In this document: positions 42,749 to 50,646 of the stretch, in pieces
How positions within the stretch are numbered: the stretch's first letter is position 1
How the letters are laid out: the number at the start of each line of letters is the position of its first letter
Translations under genes and position numbers: made by a program
Notes under the pieces: model-generated
What the model was told of the DNA's origin: nothing
What the model saw: the letters and a program-made list of their open reading frames with translations, nothing else
Databases searched by the model: none
Assembly (NCBI RefSeq): GCF_023284045.1
Contig: NZ_JAKIKQ010000001.1
Span: 1-64,000, forward strand
Direction of reading: 5' to 3'
DNA length: 64,000 bases
Origin: Shewanella kaireitica
Lineage (GTDB): Bacteria; Pseudomonadota; Gammaproteobacteria; Enterobacterales; Shewanellaceae

Positions 42749-43309
42749 CTAGCGCTGCATTTGCGGATAGATATCTGTGTATAACCAATCCGTTTCTTTG
42801 CGAGGGAGGTGACAACCCTGGCAGTAGTTTTTGTCTTGATTGGTATTCACCGTTGGCTGTTTAACATCAGTGAATTGTGCCCAGCCCCAGCCATCACCCC
42901 AGATCGCTTTATTGCTTGTGTGTTGAAAGCGATTCTGAGTATCTTTAACCATGACAAATGCAATATCTTGGCTAGTTTGGTGTTGAACTTGACCCGAGAG
43001 CAGGCTTTTTTTAGCGGAAACAAACTTTAGGATCTTAACAATGAGTGTTCCATCTGGCCACTCTCCGGTTTTCTGATACCACATAAGGGCGGACTTTTGG
43101 GTGTAGCTAGAGTTTATATTAAAGATCTCGCCTGATTCAGGGGTGGCAACAGTATTGCTGCCCAGGTGGACAAAGCCGTCCATCAAAAAGTCACTTGGAA
43201 AAGTGATGTTTCCCTGCTGATCAACATGCTTGCTGTAAGTTTTTGACAGATCTCCAGCTTGTATAGAGAGGGAGAAAAAAATTAATACTGTACATAGTAG
43301 GTATTTCAT
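42749..43309 (-). CDS. Cytochrome P460-family protein
   Basis: 186 residues: a signal peptide (MKYLLCTVLIFFSLSIQAG), a P460-like beta-domain (ITFPSDFLMDGFVHLGS, WYQKTGEWPDGTLIVKILKF, AIWGDGWGWAQF) and one C-terminal haem motif, CQGCH, near residue 165. Cytochromes P460 oxidise hydroxylamine and bind NO through a haem cross-linked to a Lys; cytochrome c'-beta relatives only bind NO. I cannot assign the cross-link Lys from sequence (candidates in KILKF). It is probably periplasmic. The neighbours are an Ntn amide hydrolase upstream and a LysR gene downstream. Confidence 0.8.
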   Translation of the reverse strand: MKYLLCTVLIFFSLSIQAGDLSKTYSKHVDQQGNITFPSDFLMDGFVHLGSNTVATPESGEIFNINSSYTQKSALMWYQKTGEWPDGTLIVKILKFVSAKKSLLSGQVQHQTSQDIAFVMVKDTQNRFQHTSNKAIWGDGWGWAQFTDVKQPTVNTNQDKNYCQGCHLPRKETDWLYTDIYPQMQR

Positions 43310-43408
43310 AACGTTACCAAATAATTAGAGATTGACTGTTGCGCAACTGGCAGCAACTTGTGCTTTGACGCTTATAGATGATGGGTTGTCTCAGCTTGGT
43401 ATAAATGT

Positions 43409-43434
43409 AAAGGGCACTTATTTGAGTGCCCTTT
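43409..43434 (-). terminator. Hairpin terminator after the amide hydrolase gene
   Basis: AAAGGGCACT (43409-43418) pairs with AGTGCCCTTT (43425-43434) around a 6-base loop, 22 bases after the stop. The T-run is short (TTT, then ACATTT). Confidence 0.7.
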
Positions 43435-43456
43435 GAGTTTAAGCTGAGTCTTAGCT

Positions 43457-44434
43457 TTACTTCGCTTGTGGGTGTGCGCCAAGTACAACACGTTTAGCTT
43501 GGGTTGCGTCAAACATGTCAAAGCTATAGTGCTCAACAGTCCAAGTGTCGTAGCGGTCAAGGTTCCACTCTTTTGCATCGCGGTCTGTGTGAATCGTCCA
43601 TAGTGTTGGGAAAACATCATTCACATAAGGGTCGATTTGGTCGTAGCCTGCGAATACAGTTGCTGCAACCGCTTTGATAGAAGCTTTTGCTTTGGTGTTA
43701 TCGGTCACATCACGAGCATACATATCTTCGACAATCGTTTTTGCACGTAGGCGACGGTCATAGGCACGTACTGTTGAACCAGCTTCTGCTTTTTCAGCAT
43801 CAAGCACTAGGTGTACGCTAAACTCTGGGTCGTTACTCATGTATGCAGAGCCATCTTCAGTGTAGGCTTTCATTTCGCCATCAATAAACTCAACTACTGC
43901 TGTGTTGCCTTGTGCATCTGCAAACTGGTAGTGCACAGGTGGGTATAAACATTCGCCTTCATGGTTAGGTAGGTCACACACTTTGGTCGGCAGTACATCG
44001 ACGTTTTTCAGTGCGTTAATCACGTCTGATACAGTGTCAAAGTTATCAACAGCCCAGCTTGGAACATTAGCGGCATCGACGTTTTTAACCTTTGCTCTAT
44101 CTGCAGCAAACTGGGTGCCAGCAGCAGTACCTAAGTAGAGGATACGTGCTTCAAGCCCTTGTTCATTCATGGCTTCAGCTACGATACCTGGCTTGAATGA
44201 TTCAATTTTCATTGCAGCAAACTTGGAGTCAGTTTGCACGCCGTCAGTGGCGCTGTAAGTATTAGTCATGCCTGCACCTGTGCCGACGACTACTGCGTCG
44301 TCATGTCCAAACCAATCCATTGTGCGAACGGTTAGATGAGCATCGCCATTGTTATAAACGGCGGTGGTACATGCTTGAGCGATACCGATAGCAGCTGTTG
44401 CAGCAATAGCGATGACAAGTAGTGATTTTTTCAT
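43457..44434 (-). CDS. Linear amide C-N hydrolase (choloylglycine hydrolase / penicillin V acylase family)
   Basis: 325 residues. A signal peptide (MKKSLLVIAIAATAAIGIAQA) is removed to expose Cys22, the N-terminal nucleophile of this Ntn fold (CTTAVYNNGDAHLTVRTMDWF, with conserved Arg37 and Asp40). The conserved Asn region (AYMSNDPEF) and a late Arg (YDRRLRAK) are also present. Gram-negative relatives cleave penicillin V and long-chain acyl-homoserine lactones; bile-salt hydrolysis is typical of gut Gram-positives. Export to the periplasm fits an acylase acting on imported signals or amides. The substrate is inference. Confidence 0.9.
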   Translation of the reverse strand: MKKSLLVIAIAATAAIGIAQACTTAVYNNGDAHLTVRTMDWFGHDDAVVVGTGAGMTNTYSATDGVQTDSKFAAMKIESFKPGIVAEAMNEQGLEARILYLGTAAGTQFAADRAKVKNVDAANVPSWAVDNFDTVSDVINALKNVDVLPTKVCDLPNHEGECLYPPVHYQFADAQGNTAVVEFIDGEMKAYTEDGSAYMSNDPEFSVHLVLDAEKAEAGSTVRAYDRRLRAKTIVEDMYARDVTDNTKAKASIKAVAATVFAGYDQIDPYVNDVFPTLWTIHTDRDAKEWNLDRYDTWTVEHYSFDMFDATQAKRVVLGAHPQAK

Positions 44435-44828
44435 GGTGTTACCTCGATGTGTTGGTTAGTGCCTCGTTGGCTTGGGTGAATTATTGCAAAAGCTGTAATT
44501 CAGGTCGATTAGGCACCTTTAAGCCTGGCTGTTAGGTTGTTGGCGATTTAAGGAAGTTATGCTGCAGAGTAAGAAGGGAAAAGGAGCAATTGATAGAAGA
44601 AGCGACAGGTAAGTTGATGACGAACCTAGTCAAGACAATGAGCTACCAACTCGGCAGGAGCTTAATAACTAGGAGAGGGAAGATTACAAAAGTTAAATGT
44701 AGTTATGATCATTAATGGTGCGGTTACAGTCGCAGAACGGTAAAGGATAGAGTTGGCGGTATAACCAAGCTAAGCATTAGATCTCTTAGCTTGGTTAAGA
44801 ATTGAAGCGGCTGAGTAATAAAACTTGA
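44435..44828. other. Intergenic region upstream of the amide hydrolase gene
   Basis: 394 bases holding the hydrolase promoter (minus, near 44440-44520) and, next to the outer-membrane protein gene, the hairpin at 44763-44796 listed separately. No open frame or RNA gene recognised. Confidence 0.4.
44763..44796 (-). terminator. Strong 12-bp hairpin after the outer-membrane protein gene
   Basis: AACCAAGCTAAG (44763-44774) and CTTAGCTTGGTT (44785-44796) pair perfectly around 10 bases, 33 bases after the stop at 44829. No T-run follows on the minus strand, so termination would depend on the stem or on Rho. Confidence 0.6.
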
Positions 44829-45611
44829 TTAAAAAATCCAAGCGTAGCGCAGCTTGATAGTAGACTCAGTACCAGGCACGTAACCTGCAATAGGTGCATT
44901 TTCACCGACGTAACGGGAACGCATACCTGAAGCGCGATTATTGACCATAAAATATTCGTTCACTAACATGAGTTTGTGACGTTTACTTTCGGTCAGATCA
45001 AAAGTCGCTCCTAATTCCAACTTTAGGGTGGAGCCCATCGTATCTGATCTCCAATATGCATACTGAGGGTGAAATGACAGGCTGAGGCGATCATGCAATT
45101 TATAATCTAGCTTTACGTTGAGCTGTGCCCCATGGTCATTGAAGTTGCTACCGTCTGCCAACTTACTATCGAGTGTGGCTAGAGTTGGGTTGATGCGAAA
45201 GCATAAATCACCGCTGCAATTCTTATAGGCAACACCAGCTGCAAGTATGCTTGGTCCTACTCCTTGCCAATCGCCTTTAATGATGTCGAGTGACAAGCCA
45301 AAATTTTCGTTCCAATATCCATAAGCCCAATTTCTAGCGACCGTGATATTGCCATGACGATTGAATTTGGCTGCGGTGGTGTTATGCCAGTTTAACCCTG
45401 CAAAGTCGATTCCTATGCCTTGGACAATGGTTTCTATTTGCTGTACATCTTTTTTTGAGCTTGCCTGCACGGTTCTAGCTTGCTCTAGTCCGACTATACC
45501 GACCCAAGCTGATTTTGCATGGGCGGTATACGTGACTGTAGTGAGCAACAACGAACTGCACAGTATTAATTGTCTCGATATTGACTTTCTACGCAATAGC
45601 TTTATACACAT
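44829..45611 (-). CDS. Predicted outer-membrane beta-barrel protein
   Basis: About 260 residues from the preferred start MCIKLLRRKSISRQ; the frame extends to 45680. A signal-like segment (SRQLILCSSLLLTTVTYTAHA) precedes a mature part with alternating strands and many aromatic residues (WAYGYWNENFGLSLDIIKGDW, LSLSFHPQYAYWRSDTMG, STIKLRYAWIF), ending in Phe. One Cys pair (CSGDLC) is notable for a barrel loop. Not recognised as a named family. It is an isolated gene with large gaps on both sides. Confidence 0.72.
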   Translation of the reverse strand: MCIKLLRRKSISRQLILCSSLLLTTVTYTAHAKSAWVGIVGLEQARTVQASSKKDVQQIETIVQGIGIDFAGLNWHNTTAAKFNRHGNITVARNWAYGYWNENFGLSLDIIKGDWQGVGPSILAAGVAYKNCSGDLCFRINPTLATLDSKLADGSNFNDHGAQLNVKLDYKLHDRLSLSFHPQYAYWRSDTMGSTLKLELGATFDLTESKRHKLMLVNEYFMVNNRASGMRSRYVGENAPIAGYVPGTESTIKLRYAWIF

Positions 45612-45680
45612 TATCTTTAATCTATATAAGGAATAATTTGCAGATGGTGCAGTGGTTTTTATTAAAATGCTTGTTAACAC

Positions 45681-46559
45681 CTTTAAGTTACTCTTTAAAC
45701 TCAGCTGTATATTTATATGGCCATTTTAATGAAGGCTCGTAAGTTGAATTGCATTTTTACTGGTGGGTTATTACTGGAGTATTGATGTATGTGTTTTCCG
45801 AATGGTAACTACCTAACAAGTTAATCTGTTTACTTATAAGATGAGTGGGTAACGAATTGTTTGTTTGCTTAGAACCACTCCCACCATTTTAATCTTGAGT
45901 AGTCAGTATGATAAATACCTCATTATTAAAATTCTGATCGTCAAATTTTTCGTTATCCTCTTTTGCTCCCACTAGTTTCAATGTTTTGGCTGACGGCGTT
46001 GCTAGTTGGGGGCGCCTACTTGATTAACCTCTTCGTAAATGCGTCGATTTAAGATACTTGTAGGGAACAAAACTGTTTGTAGCAATTATAAGTCTATCAA
46101 GACCTCACTCTATTGAATGACCTTTCTATTGTATTAGCTGAACCCATTTTTATTTAAACTTTTCACTTTTTAAAAAATCAAACTGTAATGGTCGGTATTA
46201 TAAGTGGACTAATAAAATATCAATTTAATATTTATTGAGCCGATCAATTGAATCCCTTCATCATGAAATGAACAACGGTAGCCGCTTTAATAAAAATTAA
46301 TCTCACCAGCTACTGTATTATTCGTACTTATTAAAATTTTACCAATGACTGCGCTGCAATTTTATTCACCTCATAGCTGATACAAACTGAACCTGAGCTG
46401 ATCAACTGTAGATTCAATTCTTTAGACGTATTCGTTTTCAATATAGTAACTAACTCAATGGATTTGGTTTTCGACGGGATAATAGCCCCACTTAGCGACA
46501 ACGCGGAATGTTTCGCACTGCTAATTAACTTAAAAATTAACTCCATGAGGATGAACACT
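45681..46559. other. Long AT-rich intergenic region
   Basis: Nearly 880 bases between the divergent outer-membrane protein genes. An upstream in-frame extension of the next gene (to 46458) lacks a ribosome site and signal, so I treat it as non-coding. It must hold two promoters. I see no repeat, hairpin of note, RNA gene or conserved frame. It is long for this window and may contain decayed sequence or an unrecognised small RNA. Confidence 0.4.
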
Positions 46560-47270
46560 ATGAAAAAGTCAGCCATTGTTATAGCAACACTAATCGCACT
46601 TTCTGCAGGTACAGCAAGCGCAAATACTGAAGTCTTAAATGGCTTCACTGGTAAAATTGAAGCGGAATTTACCACTCAAGATAAGAATGCAAACGTTGAA
46701 ACCCAACTCGGTTACGATTTCAACTTCGGCGCAGTATCGGTTATCCCGTTCTTTGCCGCTGAAACAGCTTACTCTGGTGAGCGTAATCTAGAAGATGGTA
46801 AACGTGAAGGTTTTGATAATGGCGGCCTAGGTGGCGGTATCAAGATTCAAACCAACTTCGACAACTTTTATGCCTATGTTGAAGGCCGTGCGATGCGTAG
46901 AGACCGCATTAAATTAAGCATTGCCGATGACGCCGGTTTACCCATTCTGCCAGACCCAATCGCTAAAGAAACAACTTTAGCTAACGCTACAGTCAAAGAG
47001 TACCGCGCTGAAATTGGTACAGGCTACAAATTCGATAACGGTCTAAGTGCTGGTATCGAAGCCTCTTTCACTCAAGACCGATTCGAAGGTCTTAAAGATG
47101 AGAAGCGTGAAGTATACGCAGTTGCTGGTTACCAAGTGTCTGACAACTTCAACCTCTATGTTAAAGCTGGCCAAGCCGATACCGGTGAGCCAAAACCTGA
47201 GTTGGCGAAAAAATCAAATAACGATGAGTGGGAAACTAAAACGGTTATCGGCCTAACTTACAAGTTCTAA
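46560..47270 (+). CDS. Outer-membrane porin-like protein
   Basis: 236 residues: a signal peptide (MKKSAIVIATLIALSAGTASA), then strand-turn repeats (GFTGKIEAEFTTQDKNANVETQLGYDFNFG, YAYVEGRAMRRDRIKLS, YRAEIGTGYKFDNGLSAGIEASFTQDRFEG, YAVAGYQVSDNFNLYVKAGQ) and a C-terminal Phe (KTVIGLTYKF). It looks like a 10- to 12-strand barrel of the OmpG/oligogalacturonate or OmpL-like size class, family not identified. I chose ATG 46560 because the signal peptide starts there and AGGA precedes it. It is followed by a hairpin terminator. Confidence 0.82.
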   Translation: MKKSAIVIATLIALSAGTASANTEVLNGFTGKIEAEFTTQDKNANVETQLGYDFNFGAVSVIPFFAAETAYSGERNLEDGKREGFDNGGLGGGIKIQTNFDNFYAYVEGRAMRRDRIKLSIADDAGLPILPDPIAKETTLANATVKEYRAEIGTGYKFDNGLSAGIEASFTQDRFEGLKDEKREVYAVAGYQVSDNFNLYVKAGQADTGEPKPELAKKSNNDEWETKTVIGLTYKF

Positions 47271-47292
47271 GCTGAGCTATCCCCTCAATAAA

Positions 47293-47322
47293 AGATGCCT
47301 AACGAGTTTGAGTTAGGCATCT
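47293..47322 (+). terminator. Hairpin terminator after the porin-like gene
   Basis: AGATGCCTAAC (47293-47303) pairs perfectly with GTTAGGCATCT (47312-47322) around 8 bases, 20 bases after the stop codon. Only a weak T stretch follows (AGTATTTAG). Confidence 0.7.
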
Positions 47323-47404
47323 AGTATTTAGCGTAACCTATCTAATACAAGGTGTTTCTTGAGAATAGCTTGTATGGAAACTGCTTATAAGGAGCCTAGT
47401 TGCA

Positions 47405-47782
47405 ATGGCTAAATTTGATTCTTGTAACAAACTATTTAACTTAAAGCTGCCGATGCTTTTACCCGAATTGCCGCTTCTCAAAAAGCGAAAGTCTAAGCTG
47501 GCTAATTTTCTATCGATAGCCGCTCCTTCAGCAATGCTGGGTTTCATTCTTATCAATGATGCTAATGCCGCTCCGGTTTGTGGAAGTGCTGATTTTGAAT
47601 GTAAAGCAGCTTATGCCGCTGAGGTTGAACGCGAACTCGATGAGCGTTTAGCGCTTTATAATAAGCAACAACAGCTACAACTTGAGAAACAACAGGTACA
47701 GCGCGAGCATATGAAACAGGCTCACAACCTTTGCCTTGAAGATCCGTTAACGCCAAAAGATGAAAGGGACTGCGAGCGTTGA
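47405..47782 (+). CDS. Hypothetical protein with Gln/Glu-rich coiled coil
   Basis: 125 residues. An N-terminal basic stretch is followed by a hydrophobic signal-like segment (about 34-55, NFLSIAAPSAMLGFILINDANA), suggesting export. The mature part has Cys at VCGSADFECKAAY and a helical, Gln-rich heptad region (RELDERLALYNKQQQLQLEKQQVQREHMKQAHNLC), ending CER. The N-region is unusually long for a signal peptide. No family recognised. AAGGAG lies about 10 bases before the ATG, and a strong terminator follows, so it is likely expressed. Confidence 0.6.
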   Translation: MAKFDSCNKLFNLKLPMLLPELPLLKKRKSKLANFLSIAAPSAMLGFILINDANAAPVCGSADFECKAAYAAEVERELDERLALYNKQQQLQLEKQQVQREHMKQAHNLCLEDPLTPKDERDCER

Positions 47783-47811
47783 TAATGTTATTGCTGTGGA
47801 TAAATTTAAAG

Positions 47812-47837
47812 CCTGAGTGTAGCCATTCAGGTTTTTT
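47812..47837 (+). terminator. Rho-independent terminator after the coiled-coil hypothetical gene
   Basis: CCTGAGTG pairs with CATTCAGG (one G-T pair) around a 4-base loop, followed by T6. It insulates ssb from the upstream gene. Confidence 0.85.
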
Positions 47838-48132
47838 GTTGTCTAGTAGACTCCAATGAGTCCCCTATTCATTGCTACATTACTTGTGAAATATTGTTGA
47901 CCATCTGCTGTTTTACTATTTATCTCTTACTAACTAGCGAATCTCCTGTTTTGTACGCTAATCTCTTTAAAAATCGCCAGTTAGTGCTGACTGAGATCAT
48001 TAACCAACAGAACTGCACTCGCGATTAATCCGGCTTATTTAAAAGTTGCTGAGCTTTTCGATTTGAGAGTAGCCTAAGCTGTGTTACGCTCTGTCGATTA
48101 GTAAAAATTTTAAAATTTAGCAGGAGATTTCA
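47838..48132 (+). promoter_or_regulatory. ssb upstream region
   Basis: AT-rich DNA between the preceding terminator and ssb, with an AGGAG ribosome site just before the ATG. I looked for a LexA box (CTGT-N8-ACAG), as found in front of ssb in E. coli, and found none. No other operator is clear. Confidence 0.35.
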
Positions 48133-48816
48133 ATGGCCAGTCGTGGTGTCAATAAAGTAATTTTGGTGGGTAACTTAGGACAAGATCCTGAAGTTCGTTA
48201 TATGCCGAACGGCAATGCCGTAGCCAACATTACCGTGGCGACAAGTGAGTCTTGGAAAGATCAAAGTGGTCAAAAACAAGAGCGCACTGAATGGCACCGC
48301 GTAGTGATGTTTGGCAAGCTTGCTGAAATCACTGGTGAGTACCTGCGCAAAGGCTCTCAAGTTTATCTAGAAGGTAAATTGCAAACGCGTAAGTGGAAAG
48401 ATCAAAGTGGTCAAGATCGTTACAGCACTGAAGTTGTTGTCGATCAAGGCGGTCAAATGCAGATGTTGGGTGGGCGTGGTCAAGGTCAAGGTGCTCCTGC
48501 TCAAGGTGGTTATCAGCAACCACAGCAGCAAGCTCCTCAACAGGGTGGTTATGCGCCTAAGCCTCAGCAGTCAGCACCTCAGCAAGGTGGTTATGCACCT
48601 AAGCCTCAAGCGGCTCCAGCACAAGGTGGTTACCAGCAACCACAACAGCAACAAGCTGCACCGGCACAAGGTGGCTACCAAGCACCACAACAGGGCGGGT
48701 ATGCTCCTAAGCCACAAGCAGCTCCAGCCGCTCCACAGCAGCGTCCAGCTCCTCAGCCACAGCAGAATGTGACGCCTGATTTGGATGATGGGTGGGACGA
48801 CGATATCCCATTTTAG
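48133..48816 (+). CDS. ssb: Single-stranded DNA-binding protein
   Basis: The 227-residue protein starts with the OB-fold (residues about 1-110: [63 protein letters not shown]) and ends with the acidic partner-binding tip DDDIPF. Between them lies an expanded, disordered linker of about 100 residues with six GGY repeats, three of them in the form [10 protein letters not shown]. coli SSB is 178 residues, so the extra length is all linker. It binds and protects ssDNA in replication, repair and recombination. Confidence 0.97.
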   Translation: MASRGVNKVILVGNLGQDPEVRYMPNGNAVANITVATSESWKDQSGQKQERTEWHRVVMFGKLAEITGEYLRKGSQVYLEGKLQTRKWKDQSGQDRYSTEVVVDQGGQMQMLGGRGQGQGAPAQGGYQQPQQQAPQQGGYAPKPQQSAPQQGGYAPKPQAAPAQGGYQQPQQQQAAPAQGGYQAPQQGGYAPKPQAAPAAPQQRPAPQPQQNVTPDLDDGWDDDIPF

Positions 48817-48861
48817 CAAACGGTTGATTTAAGCTGTAAAGCTAATGCTCAATTCGATAAG

Positions 48862-48887
48862 AACCCAGCCTAAGTGCTGGGTTTTTT
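48862..48887 (+). terminator. Terminator of ssb
   Basis: AACCCAGC (48862-48869) pairs with GCTGGGTT (48876-48883) and is followed by a T-run; 46 bases after the stop. Confidence 0.92.
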
Positions 48888-48913
48888 GTTAAGTCATGCA
48901 GTAACGTCGAGTT

Positions 48914-49705
48914 TTACCAAGGCTCGATATGATACTTATCTAAAATGGCTTGGTATTGACCGGACTCTTTGATGTTCTGTATTCCTTCTGCAAATTTACT
49001 TGCATAGTTCTGCTCAAGATCTTTATGGCTAAAACCGACAAAAAGCGGAGTTGAAATCCCCTCACTACCAGCAAATTTTATGTCGTCGTAATAATCAAAT
49101 TTCTTCGCTGTATATTCAATGACATAACGATTGCCAATTAAGATGTCTACACGATCTTTCTGCAGCAGGTTTAGGTTTGTTTTTAGTGGTGTTTCACCAG
49201 AAGCGCGAAAGCTAGTTGGGCTTTTAGCTAAGAGGGAGTTAAGTTTATCGCCATAGTCATAGCCTAAAATGCTGGCAATAGTTTTGTTATTCAGCTCCAC
49301 CAATGATGAGTATTGCCAATGACTAGTAGAATGCACATAAAAGTCATTCGCATACTGGCCTAATATCAAATCAGAATCTTGCAAACTGGCCTTGCCAATA
49401 TGCTCAGGAGAAACGGCCAATACTGCATGAATTCTATCTGCTTGGGCTAATCTCAATGCTCTCTGGAATGGTATAGTTTCGAATTTTGTACTGACACCAA
49501 CTGAAGCAAAAGCTTGTTGAGTTAGCTCTACAAAGTAGCCGGAATTGTCTGCACAGACGTAAGGGCACCAAATATCAGATGCAATGACTATCTGTTCAGT
49601 TTCAGACTGAGCTTGGAAGCTCAAACATAAAAGGACAAGTAACTTAAGTTTCAAAATAGTTTGGCGAGCACTAAATGTCTGATGGTGAGTTTGGTAGTGT
49701 AACAA
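48914..49705 (-). CDS. Periplasmic solute-binding protein (SBP family 3-like)
   Basis: About 263 residues in the longest frame. The first conserved segment is EQIVIASDIWCPYVCADNSGYFVELTQQAFASVGV, then PFQRALRLAQADRIHAVLAVSP, and a late KDRVDILIGNRYVIEYTAKK, all typical of family 3 amino-acid-type binding proteins. The signal peptide core is LKLLVLLCLSFQAQS. Both the TTG at 49705 and an inner TTG at 49654 (giving a normal-length signal) are possible, and neither has a strong ribosome site. No permease or ATPase gene adjoins, so it may be an orphan sensor-type binding protein. Confidence 0.85.
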   Translation of the reverse strand: MLHYQTHHQTFSARQTILKLKLLVLLCLSFQAQSETEQIVIASDIWCPYVCADNSGYFVELTQQAFASVGVSTKFETIPFQRALRLAQADRIHAVLAVSPEHIGKASLQDSDLILGQYANDFYVHSTSHWQYSSLVELNNKTIASILGYDYGDKLNSLLAKSPTSFRASGETPLKTNLNLLQKDRVDILIGNRYVIEYTAKKFDYYDDIKFAGSEGISTPLFVGFSHKDLEQNYASKFAEGIQNIKESGQYQAILDKYHIEPW

Positions 49706-50173
49706 ATATGGGCTAAAAAATCGCTTTTTTACATCGCTTCAGCGGGTGACCGTGCAGAGTGAAGTACTGTCGATCAGCAGGTAGATTGAGCTATTTCAGA
49801 GACTGACATCGTTTCGTCATATTAATTAAACACCATGTCTCTAGTCTTAGTATTATTGTTACACCTGAGTCCAAAATTCAACCTACTGATAAATGGCTGT
49901 TTGTTGCGCTTATTTGGCATTATTACAATTTATTCTCTAATAAAAACTTGAATAACGACGGCTTTGAACTAAATTCGATATTAGTGTAATTGAGTTGAAA
50001 AAAATTAGCTCAATTCATATGAATTATATGAACTTGGTCATTGATATTGACTCAAAAACTGTAAGAATATGGTCGAAAACCCAAGCTAAAATGATTGGGG
50101 AAACCGAAGTAAATGAGCGTTCATTTACTTTATATTGATTAGTATGTGTTGATTTTTAAGGGTATTAGCATAT
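49706..50173. other. Intergenic region with a strong dyad operator candidate
   Basis: 468 AT-rich bases between divergent genes. It contains the perfect dyad at 50107-50130 listed separately. Otherwise no frame, repeat or RNA gene is recognised. Confidence 0.4.
50107..50130. promoter_or_regulatory. Perfect 10-bp dyad, TetR-type operator candidate
   Basis: AAGTAAATGA and TCATTTACTT flank GCGT, giving a 24-base near-palindrome 44 bases before the ATG of the acidic-tail hypothetical gene. The core (TGAGCGTTCA-like) resembles operators of TetR-family regulators. No T-run follows, so a terminator is unlikely. The cognate regulator is not in this window. Confidence 0.55.
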
Positions 50174-50608
50174 ATGTATAACACGTCTAAAAAATCTGTT
50201 TGGTACGGAGAGCTTAGAACCTCTCGTGGAAATACCGTAATCATTTACGATAAGCAGTTCCCTGAAGCCTCTGCGGGTAGAGTTTATTTCTATAATACTA
50301 CTCGAGATGCCATTATTGAGTATGCTGAAGAGATCGTTAGGCCTAATTTGCATGAGCTTACCGGTGCTGAGTTAGCCACCGCTGAGACAAACTACAGTGT
50401 TGCATGGGAACTGGCTCGAGAAGCGTTTATGGAGAAGCACTCGGGTTGGGTTGAGGCTAATAATCCAAAGGCCGTAAATGTGGCTAAAAAGCCTAAGCCA
50501 GAGCCTGAGCCAATTATGGAAACTGAAGACGAATCTGAGCTTGAGGTTGAAGCTGCAGATGATGATGACTTTAATCGTGGCTGGTCGAGTGACGACTTAG
50601 ATGACTAA
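50174..50608 (+). CDS. Hypothetical protein with acidic C-terminal tail
   Basis: 144 residues with no signal peptide. The N-terminal 90 residues form a compact-looking domain (VWYGELRTSRGNTVIIYDKQFPEASAGRVYFYN, AEEIVRPNLHELTGAELATAETNYSVAWELAREAF). A Lys/Pro linker (KKPKPEPEP) leads to a very acidic tail (ESELEVEAADDDDFNRGW, then SSDDLDD). Family not recognised. The tail suggests a protein-interaction or nucleic-acid-mimic role, but that is speculation. It is a lone gene with a candidate operator upstream and a shared terminator with galM. Confidence 0.78.
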   Translation: MYNTSKKSVWYGELRTSRGNTVIIYDKQFPEASAGRVYFYNTTRDAIIEYAEEIVRPNLHELTGAELATAETNYSVAWELAREAFMEKHSGWVEANNPKAVNVAKKPKPEPEPIMETEDESELEVEAADDDDFNRGWSSDDLDD

Positions 50609-50620
50609 ATTGGTAGTGAA

Positions 50621-50646
50621 AAAAACAGCGCTTAGGCGCTGTTTTT
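50621..50646. terminator. Bidirectional terminator between the acidic-tail gene and galM
   Basis: AAAAACAGCGC and GCGCTGTTTTT pair around a tiny loop with A and T runs on both sides. The right arm includes the end of galM, and both convergent genes use it. Confidence 0.9.

Noticed and set aside
46458..46559. Upstream extension of the porin-like gene
   Set aside because: The extra 34 residues precede a perfect signal peptide and have no ribosome site.
46331..46675. Minus-strand 114-residue frame at the start of the porin-like gene
   Set aside because: Antisense to the signal peptide region of the porin-like gene; composition is that of a mirror frame.
48407..48772. Plus-strand second frame inside ssb
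   Set aside because: Low-complexity shadow of the Gln/Gly-rich linker.
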